53,744 nucleotides of DNA from assembly GCA_022508265.1 (NCBI GenBank), contig JAFLVP010000008.1, positions 1 through 53,744 of the forward strand, in the 5' to 3' direction. Both the position numbers and the translations under genes were made by a program. The DNA comes from Clostridiales bacterium. Its GTDB lineage: Bacteria > Bacillota > Clostridia > Christensenellales > Borkfalkiaceae. Under the pieces are notes generated by a model. It did no database searches. It was given only the letters and a program-made list of their open reading frames with translations, and had not been told where the DNA came from. Shown here piece by piece: positions 23,681 to 35,600 of this stretch (the first letter of the stretch is position 1; every line of letters starts with the position of its first letter).

Positions 23681-26600
23681 TAGTTCTCTCTGTTCCTCCT
23701 TACTGCAAAGTAGATAACGACGCAAAGCAATATGCTTGCCAAAATTGCCAATATACTGCAAATCATCAAAAGAGTTAAGTCAAATGCCGGTTCGATTGTA
23801 AATTCGATGCGCGCTTCAAGCACTTCGTAGCCTTCGACCAGCACGCGCGCGACGAGGATATAGTCGCCTGCTTGCGTGGGCTTTTCGGAAAACTCCTTGC
23901 TTGGATCCGATTTGCTTATATAGGTGTAGATTATCGTGCCGATTTCCGCCTCGCCCTCGGGGTTGGGACTCGAGGAGTTAAACTCCTCAGACCAGCCGTC
24001 GATTGTGGGCATCTCTTTCCACGAGTTCTTCGAGAATTTGACTTCGAAGTTAATCTGACTCTTGATTTCGGGGCTGTAAGTTGCGTTTGCGTACGCAATT
24101 ACGTAGTAGTTGCCGGGAAGGGTAATCTGTTTTACGCTTATAAGCTCGCCGAGATCTTCATCGGGTGCGCCGGTAACGCTCCTCTTGAAATATCTGAAGG
24201 TAACCTTGCTGTCCCAAAGGCTTGCTTCAGCCGAAGGTTCGGTCCAGCTGTTGCGCTCGCCGAGATACATAAGCGTTGAGATGTTTACAGTCTTTTCCCA
24301 AGTGTTTTCGCGGTCGCGGATTGTAAATACGCTACGCTCTGCGCTGTCTTCGCCGAGGTCGTCCTCATGGTTCATCGTATTAATTGCGCAACCGTACATA
24401 AGGTACGTGCCGGGAGCCATGGGGATGTAGAAAGGCTGTGCGTATTTCGCGTCTGCAATCTCTTTCGAGTCGGGACCTGCTACTACCTTGTCGCCCTTGA
24501 CGTACGTGTCGGTTTCAGCATCCCAAATTGCTTCGTAGAATACAAAGTACGCTTTGCCACGAACGGGTTCGCCCGTAGGCGTGCCTACTTTGTCGATGTC
24601 GGCTACCCAGTCCTCCATATGAGGCTGATCCAACCAGTAGTTGCTACCGTCAAGCGAACCTTGCGAGTAAACTTCGAACTCTACCTTACCGGAAAGTCCC
24701 TTGTACTTGCCCGCTACGGCAGCTACCGTTACCGTCATTTCGTATGCGCCGAGCTCTGCGTTGTCGAGATTGTCTTCTATTTCCAGCTCGCCCGTGATTG
24801 CGTTGATGAGTGCCTTATAGACTATTTCACCCGTTGCCTTGTTCTTTATAACTATTTCGGGCGTGCCGTAACGCGCTTTTGCCTTGGGCGCGTTCTTTTC
24901 GGGATCGCGCTTCGTGATAGGCCAGCCTAACATTTGAGGGAACTCGGTCCACTCGTTAGGATCCTCGTTGACCGTAAACGTCGTGGTGGCGTAGAATCCG
25001 TTGTAGTTGCCGTTTGCATCTACGTAGATGGTCAAAGTGTAGGTTCCTGCCACAAGCTTTTTGAGCTCTTCGCATATATCTTCGGGTGCGTATATGTCCT
25101 TATCCCAAAGACCCGTGGTGCTGCCGTCTAACGCAACGAGGTCGAACCTGCCGATCTTTACGTTGTTGCCCGTGACTTCAAAGTGTACCTTGCCGCCCGA
25201 TTCGGGTCTGCCCGTGAACAGGTTGGTCGTGCGGTCGTAGCCGTTCCAAGTCCAGTCGCTTACGCCGGGCTGAATTGTAAACACTTCGTTTCTTGCGCCC
25301 GTAATTTCAAAGTCAAGAGGTTCTGCCGTCAAAGCCGAGTAGTTCCTCGACTCGGGCTCGGATACGAAGAATTTAGCCCTGTAAGTGCCTACGTTCGTAG
25401 GGAAGCCTTCCAAGAGGTCGACAGTTTCCTGTCCCCTATTATCCTGTGTTACTTTGTAGTATTCTATAGTGACCGTGCCGTATTTTGCCGTAGCAAGAGC
25501 GTTTACGGTAGTTCCGTGAGCCCACACATAATCGCCATTTTCGCCGCTTACGCTGAACATAGGCTCAAGTATCCAAGAGTTTTGGGTCTGTTTTACAGTG
25601 AAGCTTACGCGGGTTGTCTGTGCATTATCTTCTCCTGCTCTTGCCGAAGATCTTGAATTTTCGTTCGTTTTTTCGGTCTTATCTTCGATTGCGTTCCAGT
25701 TTTCTCCCGAAGGGGTAGTAATTATCATGATATACTCGCCGAAATCGAGACCGGAGATGTACTTGCTGACTGCCTCTCTTTGAGAACCGGAAGTATCGTT
25801 TACGTTTACGCTGAAGAATTTAAGTACGTTGTTTTCGTCGCCTACCTTTATAATTCTGATCTCTATTGTATCGCCGTAAAGAGGTTTGACGCCAAGCCAC
25901 TCTATTTCCTCGCCCCATTCCCATTCGAGGGTGCTACCCTCTTCTTCCTTGCCCTTGCGGACAAAACTCGTATCAGGCGTAGGAAGGGGCTTTCCTTCCT
26001 CATCCTTATCGGCAAAGCCGTTGTCGCCGGGAGCTATATCAAGCTGCACGGTTTGAGTGAGAGCTTCGTGGTAGTTGTCTTCGTTTAACATTATAGTTAT
26101 CTGATAGGAACCTGCGCTTAAGTACTTGATGCTTTCGTTTACAAGATCGTCGAATTCGGTATACGAAACGCCTCTTAAAATATACGTTACGGCAAACTCA
26201 AGACCGCGTACGATATTAACTGCGCCGTTTCCGTCCGTAGTATAATAGCCGACCGGGTTAATATCGTCCTCGCTGTTGTAAATCTGCGTGTCGTTCTGCT
26301 TCCACTTGCCCGTAAACGTGTCGGGAAGATTTTCAAGCATACTCTTATATCTGTTGATTTTAAGCGACATATCCGCCGAAAGGGGCGCGTAGTTGTCCGC
26401 TTGCGCCGTCATACGTACGATGTACTCGTTGGAACTGAGCTCCTTTAACGCCTCTGTAAAGGCTGCACGAGTCGTAAGATTGCTCTTGATTGTGACGTAG
26501 TCGACGTTCATTATCGTATATACTACATTGCCTACGGCAGCCTCGGGCACGCCAAGCAGTTTATTGAAATCTTCATCGGTATAGGTTTGAATCTTGCCGT

Positions 26601-29600
26601 AGTACTCCGACGCCGTCGTTATGAGCTGCGTATTCCACGAGTTGGTTGCGTTTGAAACTACGAATACTATAGGCTCGTTATTCAATACTTTGTAGCAGCC
26701 GTTTGCCGCAGCGTCTACCCACGAACGCAATACGTAACTGCCCACAGGCAGGGTTTCGAGTGCTTTTGCAAGGTCGGTTGCGTTCATTGCACTGCCGTAG
26801 TTTTCGCCGCCGAGCGTTATCTGATAGCTGACTGTACCGTATTTTGCCGAGCCTGCCGTGAGTACGCCTGTTTCGCCGTACGAATAGTATCTGATTGCAG
26901 GTGCCAAGGTCCAGACGTTATCTGCTACGCCTACCGTGAATTCCGTTGACATAGTCAATGACGAAAGGCTTTCGCCGCCCGCTACGGTTACGGTGAGTCC
27001 GTACGTTCCGGGTTTAAGCGCTTTGAGTAAAGCTGCAACTTCAGCCGATACAACATTGGAATCCTTTACGTATTTGAATAATTGCAGGGGCTTGATGTCG
27101 TTTTCGTTATATGCAGTACCGCTCGACCTCACGAAGTCGTTTACCGTAAGGTAATTCTTGGTGCCCTTGGTCTTTGTAATCGTGAAGGTTGCCTCGCCGT
27201 TGCTTCGAGCCGAACCGCTGAACAGATTGACGTTTACATCGTAGCCGTCCCAATTCCATGCAATTACGCCGGGTGCGTTTACCCAAGTGTTTTCACCCTC
27301 GGATATAATGAACGAGGTTTCGGTGTCGTCAAGACCCTCGTAGTTGTCGGTTCCCTCAACGTGCGACCACAGCCAATAGGTTCCTGCCTGGTAGCTGAGC
27401 GTTGTCTGCCACTCTTTGCTGTTGAGTGCTGGAGCCTTCTTCGCATAATCGCCGATTGCGTACGCGTATTTGAATTCTACGGTGCCCTGTCCGAACTCGG
27501 GCGTTGCCGAAGGATATGCGACGTCGCCACCAAAGCTCCATCCCGTTACTTCGGGAGGATTAAGCCATCTGTTGGATGCTGTTTTGATTACGAAAGTCGT
27601 ATTGCAGCTGATAGCGTTGTAATTATCCGTTGCATTTACGGTTACCGTAATTTTATATGTTAAATATTTGCCGTCGGATTTGAGAACGTCCAATGCGTAC
27701 AGCTTGAGCGCAAGCGCCGAAAGGTCGTTGTCGTTGTACGCTCTGTTTGTGCCCGTACCGGAGTAGCTTACGGATGCTTCCAATACGGTGCTCGTAACGC
27801 CGTCCACCGTCTTTTCAACGGAAACAAATGCAGATTCGCCGCCCTTTGCTGCCACAGGGAAGGTAATTTTGCCCTTAATATCGGTATCCTTATCGCCCCA
27901 GGTCCAGCCGATATCTTCATCCTCTTCGGATACCGCGCCTATAGCTAATTCCTGACCGTTCTTCCACTCGTTGTCGGTCTTGATAACTACGATTTTAACT
28001 GTGTCGATAAGTTCTCCGTATTCGTCGTTAGCGGGTACTGTTGCTATTATGACATACTCGCCCACGCCCTTGCCGACAATCCATTCGATAAGGCTGTCGT
28101 ACGAAACGCCCGTTCTGTTGACAACTATTTCAAGGTCGTCGTTGTTGTATTTTGCCTTGAACTTGATAAACGTAAGGTCTGCACCGTACTTAACCTCATA
28201 TTCTTTAGCTACGTCGGTGCCGTTGCCCGCGTGTTCTTCCCACTCGTTGTCGGCAACGCTCATGCTTACGGTTACGCTGTAATCGAGCGCACTATGGTTT
28301 TGATTTATATCGCTGTCTACGTGTGCCGTTATTACGTAATCGCCAGCCTTACACGTTTTGCTGTCTTTGAGTACATCGAGCAGAGTGTCCCACGACGTGC
28401 CCGTATACAACGTACCGGCAGCACCGGTCTTTGTAAGCGTGTAGCTGATAGTATTGCCCCAAGGGTCGTTCTCTTTTTCCGACTTGTAGCCTATTGTGGG
28501 CCGCTGTATTGTGGGGTTATTCTCGACGTCAAGGTACTTCCAATTGTAAGTAGTACCGTTGGCGCTGTCCGTTTCATCGTTCCACTTCGTAATTACTTGA
28601 TTTACCGTTAATACCCGCGTGAGATTATCGGGCGCTTTATATACGTCGGTTTCGGCAATAGATACGGTTACACTGTAAGTGCCATAGTTCAAACCGCTTA
28701 AATATGCTTTGAAATCTTCAAATGCCTGTTGCTGTTTAGACTTGCTTATATTGCCTTCATCATCTAAAATATCCTTATAATTTTTAGCGCTGAAGGTCTT
28801 GTCGTCGATGTTCGAACCTCTTACGAGGAATTCTAACGTATCGTTACCATGCGTCGCACGGGGCATGACAATATTTTCGTTGGAGTCGAAATTACCCCAA
28901 TCCCAATTAGTATCTATAAGCGAACTTTCGTTTTCCCATCTGTTGGCGTTCGGCGTAAGAGTTACGGTGCACTCAAAGTAAATATCGTTGTAGTCCTCGT
29001 TGTATTTTTCAACTGCAAGATATAAGTCTCCGCCGATATCGCCGTAGCGATTTCCGCCTACGTAAACGGTTACGGTAAATACGCCGTTTGCAATATTGCC
29101 AAGCTCTGTTTTGAAGGTTTCAAGGTCTAAACACGTTCCAGAATAGTTGCCGCCAACCTGCGTTATGTTGTAGCGCAAGATGTCGATTTCTTTGCCGTCT
29201 GCAATCTGTACCTTCTGCGTTTCCGCCGTGGGATAACTGAAGAGCTTTACGTCAACTTGACCGCTACCCGTGTAATCATTGAGAGGCGGATCCTGGTTCC
29301 AGGAATTGCCGTTTTTATTTACTATAATCGTACAAATACTTGTAAGTTCGTTATAGTTTACCGTGCCTGCAATATCAAAACGCAGGGTATAAGTTCCCGC
29401 AGCGAGATCTGCAAGATAGTCATTGAGCGCCTTTTTGATGTCTTCCGTATTGCCCAAGTTCAAAGGCTCGTCATTAAACGTAATTGTTAGGGTTTCCGTA
29501 CCCGCTTTTGCCGTAGGCACCTCGACTTCAACGGTCTGACCGCGCGTAAACGTCCAGGTGACGCCCGCGTTCCATTCTGCACCCGTGGGACCGTTCAGTG

Positions 29601-32600
29601 TGTCGTTCCAAGCGTTGGGAATAAGTCCTATGAACAGCGTAGACTGCTTTCCGTTTAACGCCTTGTAGTTTACGTTGTCTTTTACACTGTAAATTACCGT
29701 ATAGTATCTGGCAACTGCATTGAGGGTGTTGACGAATTCGGAGAGTTTCAATCCGCTTTCCTCAAGCGTCTTGTCTTCGTTGTTCCTTACTTCGTCGCCG
29801 TTGAAATCCTTAACGTTTATAGTAATTTCAACCTCGAAGTTTGCATCTACCGCGGGGTCGTCAACCTGCATGCCGCCGAAGTCGCCTTCGTAGCTTTCGG
29901 CAAGTTCTTTAGTCCACGTCAGCGTTGCACGCTCTACCGTCAGGATTAAAGTGTACTCGAGGGTCGTATAGCTTGTATCTCCGGGAACGTAGGTTGCAAT
30001 AACTGTGTACGTGCCCGCTTTGGCAATACCCTTTATCCATCTCATTACGCTTTCTGCGGTGGCAGGCTCCTCGTCGGGGGATATAATTCCGCCGCCGATA
30101 AGATCCTGATATGTAACGACATAGGTCGTTTCGTCCTTTCTGCCGCCTGCACTCTCTCCCGTCTTACCTACGGGGATTACAACGTTTTTATCGAAATTAT
30201 CTGAAATTTCCTCGGAATACGTAAATTTAGGCTTGTCGGTGGAAGCGTCAAGAGCCTCCTGGTTAGCCCACAGGCTCCTCGTACCCGTGATGAGCAGCGT
30301 GGTCTTTACCTTTAAGGTGGTGTAGTTGCCGTTTTCCTTGTCGATTACAGCCGTAAAGTACACGTACGGGGTATTATCGTTTGCGGGAATTGCCTTTATC
30401 CATGCGTTGAGTTCGGTAACATTGGTTATAGGTGCGCCGGTAATGGTATTCGTGAGTATTTCAGACAATGCGTCGTCCTTGTAGTACTCAACATTACCGA
30501 ATTTTGCCGTTACCGCCTCTATTGTGGGTTTATCCGTATATTCGCGCGTGTAGCTCTCTTGTGGAGCGTCCGAAGTCCACTCGTTCGTAGCTACATCAAT
30601 AAAAACAGTGTACGAGTAACTCAACGGATTGTAGTTGTCGATGTCGTAAGTTTCATCACCGCTTGCAACAAGCTTGACGGTAATTGTGTAAGTGCCTTGG
30701 TTTGCACTCAACAAAGCAGCCTTTAAGGTTTCGAAATCGACAGCTGTGAGTGAAATTTTGCCGCTCAAATCGTAAGAGAGCATTGCCGTGATTGAAATTT
30801 CTTCATCATCGTCGGAGTATTCCGTAGCGTGAGCCTCGGGCTGGGTTACGGTCTTTGTTTCGTCACCCCACATCCACTCGGTGTCCCAGCTGCCGCCGTC
30901 GGGGTTTACGTCCCACTCAAACGAAGATTTTTCGATATCAACGGTTACTTCGTAGGAAAGGCTTGTGTAGTTAGCGCAGGTTACGCTGATTTTAACAGTG
31001 TAGCTACCCGCGCCCTTTGCTTTGAGCTCAGTAAGCATTTTACCGAAGTCGGTGGTCGTCAACGTGCCTAAATAATAGGTTATTGTCGCCTCGTCGGTTT
31101 CGAGAACGGTTTCCACGTCTATGTCGTTGAATACCTTGTCGGAATTTTTGACACCCCAAGTCCAGCCCTCGCTCGAAGGCTCGTTATTGACTGTAAACGA
31201 GGCTTCGGATACGGTGGCAGTGGTTACCCAATTGAGTTCGCCGTAGTTTGTGGTTGCAATTACGGTAACAGATATACTGTACCTGCCTACTCCCATCTTT
31301 TTGAGCACGTCGGCAAGCTCTGCAAACGAGGTTATAGTGCCTTTATTATATTCCGAGCCGCTTTCGGTGCTTATCGTGTAGGATATGCCGTTTTCACTGT
31401 CGATAGCTTCGGCACTGACAAGCCTTAAGCCCTCGATTTTAGCGTGTTCGCCCCAAACCCACTCAAGGATACGTTCGGGCTCGGCTCCCTGCCAATCATT
31501 GTCGTGCTTGGAAATAGTGAACTGCAAGGTATAAGAGAACGAATTATAGTTACCGTCGGTATCCTCTACGGTTACTACGAGCAGATAGTTGCCTGCATCG
31601 GCTTTAGAGATATCCTCTATCTTTGCGCCCTGTAGCCATGTGCCCGTTATAGTGCTGTAATACGTGTACGTATATTCTACGTTGCCGTATAGAGCTTCGC
31701 CCTCCACGTAAGGATTGCCTTCGGGCATATTTCCGAAAGTCCAGCCCGAGATTGTGGGAGCTTTATTCTCTTTCCAGCCGTTGTCGGCTTTGCTTACCGT
31801 AAAGCGAACGTTGTGCTCTACCGTGGTATAGTTGGTAACGCCCGTGACGTCGACGTAAACGTTGAGGTTGTACGAACCTGCGCCGAGTGTGTTGATTTTT
31901 GCAATGAGGTCGTCATAGCTCAATGCATCTTCAAAGCCTTCGACCACAAGAAGGGTGTTTCCGTCGGAAGCAACTTCCTTGATGAGATATTTGAGATCTG
32001 AAGTGCCGAAGTTGGCTTCGCCCTTGCTTGTAATAAGGCTTTCTTTAAACTGCAGGTAAACCCAACCGCTTATTGCGGGAGCTTTTCCGCTGACCCAAGC
32101 GTTTGTTGCCGTTGAGACATTGAAAGTTATTTCGTAGTCTATTGCCTCATAGTTGGATGCGTCTCCGTCCATTTTTACTACAAGCGTATATGAGCCTGCA
32201 TCCAGAGCTGTAAGTTTGGAAATCTCCGTTTGTGACAAGGCATTTGAGGTGTTTGTCAACGTCCACTCTAATATTGCCGCAGCACTCTTATCTTCGCCTA
32301 CGTACAGCGAGTATTTTATATTGCCCGCGTACGCTGCCGTTGCCGCACGGAAGTTGGTCGTTTTAAAGCTGCCGTACACCCAACCCGTCAAGCCGGGAGT
32401 TGTGGTCCAGCGGTTGCTCGTAGGCAATATGGTTATACGGCTGCATTTGTCGTCAATGAGAGCCTTTACGTTGATATGCTCGGCTTTGTGTTCCTCGTCT
32501 TCCGCGTAGTTCTCGTCATAGACGGGGCTCACGTAGCAACCCAAATAATATACGTTGGAACCGGCGTCAACCATTTTAAGTAATTTCTCGATTTGGGTTG

Positions 32601-35600
32601 AAACCTGATTGTTTTCGTCAACCGTAAAGTATTCGGGCGATTTAACGCCGTTTACGGTAAGCTCGCCGCTGACGTCAAGCCAATACCAACCGTCCGAACC
32701 CGTTATCCATGTAAGTCCGTCCTTTTCTCTGGGCTTGGTTTGCGTGCCTATACGGTAGTATATCTGTGAATTGGGGATATTGAAAATGAGACTTGCCGTA
32801 ATATAGTTTACGGTCCTGTCAAAGCCGTTATACGACCAAGGAGCCACCGTGGGCTCTACCACCCACTTGTTGTCGGCGGGATTTATGTTGTACTTGATTA
32901 TAAGCTTGGTTCCGTCTTCGGAAACCGAAAGGTATTGCTCTAACGCTTCGATTTGGTCATTCTTCAAATCGCCCCAGCTCCAATGCGAAAGCACGGCGTC
33001 GTACAGAGTGAGCGTTACGGTTGCGCCGTTGCGGGCATTTACGTAATCCTTATCGTCGAACGAGGACTTGTAATATTGGTTTGAAGGAACGAGAGTGTGC
33101 GCCTCGTCGCCCGTATAAGTGACGTCCTTAAAATAAGGATAGTTTTGAGCATCCCTTTGGAAAACGTCGGCAATTAAAATTTCGTTGTATAAAGTTACCC
33201 TGAAGCCGCGCGACTGACGCTCGTCGGAATCCTTGCCGCCTACAGTTACGTAGTTCTTTGCGTAAATAGTGTAGTAAAGCGTGTAGGTGCCCGCAGAGCT
33301 GAGTGTATTGTTGAGCATCGAACTTGCAAGCGAGTAATCGTAGTTGCCCGAGCCTTCGAGGTTGTACGCAACCGTAATTGCCGTATCGAAATATTTTGCC
33401 TTGCCTTTTTCATCCAAAGCCGTCCAATAGTTGGTGCCGGCGAGCCCTTCATTGAGCGTGCCGTTGATTTTATCGGTAAGCTCGGTTATGCTCTCGTGCA
33501 GCTTTTTCTTGCCCGAGGTTAAAGGATATTCGTTTATCCACTTTTCAAGCTCGTTGGTCTTTTCATCCGCGTCGGGCACCGCCGTGCCGCGTATTATTTT
33601 GTGTATTTCGTCGATATCGGCTTTGCCAAACGACACGGGATTTACAACGAGCGTGTAAGTGCCGCCTATTTCGGGATAGGTCTTGACGTCATCCGTTACG
33701 CTTGCACCTGTAAGCTTTAAGGTATAAGTACCCGCAGGCATGGACGAATTTATGTAGTACGCAATGGTATTTTTAACGTCGCCGTTCGCACCCATTACCA
33801 ACGGCCCGTTTTCGCCCGTTATCGTTGCCTTGGTGTTGCCGTCGGTTGATACGTAGTCGATTGTAAACGTAATGTTGCCCGCAGAAGAGCCGTGCAAAAG
33901 AGCGGGAACGTTTGCGGTTATAGCGTCGTTGTAGTCGATTGCGCCGCTCGAATAGAGATTGTAAGCGGTATTATTTGAATCGCCCGAAATGACGAACATG
34001 TTCATTTCTATGACGATATACCACGTCTTGGTTATGGTAAAGGTATAAGTTTTTCTGTCCTTTATCGTCAAACCCGTAGTTTCATCGGTTGTACTGCCAT
34101 AATAGTCGTCTCCGTAATAGAACTCGTAGTTGGACTGTATGGTAGGAATATCGGGAACGTATTTGACTTGCAGCTTGAAGGTTGCCGTGTGGGACGTAGC
34201 CTCGCTGTACTCAAAGCCCTCTCTTGAATAGATTAATACGTTGCCGAGCTTTGAGGAGGAACCGTCACTTTCAATATTCGTTTCGCCCTTAAGCTTTATC
34301 TTAACGCTGCCGTTTTCATCATAATAGACGTACTGTTTGGTTACCGATGCAGAACCGTCCGCCGTTTCGCCGCTCCTTTCCGCTGCGTACCATTTGTCGC
34401 CGTACTTATAAATGGGCGTATTGTTGCCGTGCAAAGACGTATCTTTACCGTCGTCGATTACAAACTCGGGAATATTACTAAGTGAGCTGTAATCGAGTAT
34501 CATACGGTTGACGGTTGCCGTGGCGGTAAGCTCACTTGAATGTTTGGATATGTATTCGTCTGACCAAACGCCCCACTTTTGTGCGTTCAGAACGACCGAG
34601 AAATCGTAATCTCCGGCATTGAGTAAGCCCTTCGTAATTGCGGTGCCATCCGTCCTACCATCAGGGAAAGTGAATTTCTTTAAGTTTACCGTATAGTCGC
34701 CGCTTAATCCCAGCACCGTAAGATAGTCTATGGTCTGGTCGTCGTTATTTCCGCCGAGGACTTTACTTACGTTGTTTTCAAACTGATACGTTCCACCGTA
34801 GTCGAACTCGAGGTCGCCGTGAACGGTATCGTAAAGCACGTCGGGAATAGCAATATTTTTAGTATAAATGGTGATTGCGGTTGTAGCATTGTCTTTGTAT
34901 TGAGCTGATGCGGTAGTTGAAGTACCGTAGTTTGTATCGGGGTACCAAACGGTACTACTCATATTACTCAAAGCGGGCGAGCTATGCTTTGAAGCCTCTG
35001 CAGAAACTTCCACCCAGCTGCCGTTCTTTTGTTTGACAAAGTTGAAATTATGGTCGCTTAATCTTTTTGTGTAGACTATTTGTTTTGTCGTACCGCCGTT
35101 AACTACGGGATTTTTTACATAGTCGGAATCCATAAAGAAGCGGTCCGTCATATCGCTGTCGTTTATCGAAACGGACTCGCTGTCTTCATTGTTAATTTCT
35201 GCAACTATAGGAATAAGATAACAGTCTTCTTTTCCTTTAGGCAACCAATTAGGTCTGCCTGACCCAAGTACCGTATCGTAAATCTGTTTATTTTCGAAAT
35301 AGAAGTGTCCGGTGTTCGAGAAGGTACTGAAAGAGCTGGCTGTCACACTGGTAGGCGCTTTATGGAAATATATATACTGATCGTCGCCTTGTGTGTCGGT
35401 AAACGCGCTCGCACCTATAGTCGTTGCATATGTTTCCAGGTACTGAACATGAGACCCGGCAAACGCATTTGCGCCTATCGCCGTACACGCCTCGGGCATA
35501 ATTACGTTTCTACACCATGTGCCGCTTGCAAAACTATTGGCAATTGTATAAGTGGCACTCGTAGAGCCGGTAGGCAAATCAACCTTTACCTTGTTGCCCG

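Noticed and set aside
23681-23761. Longer N-terminus for the 299-aa membrane protein
   Set aside because: The extension would overlap the giant gene by 82 nt and has no ribosome binding site; the TAATG junction with GGAGG upstream is a better start.
23680-23800. Sortase (LPxTG) anchor on the giant surface protein
   Set aside because: The C-terminus has a hydrophobic helix and basic tail but no LPxTG or close variant before it, so anchoring by the helix itself is more likely.
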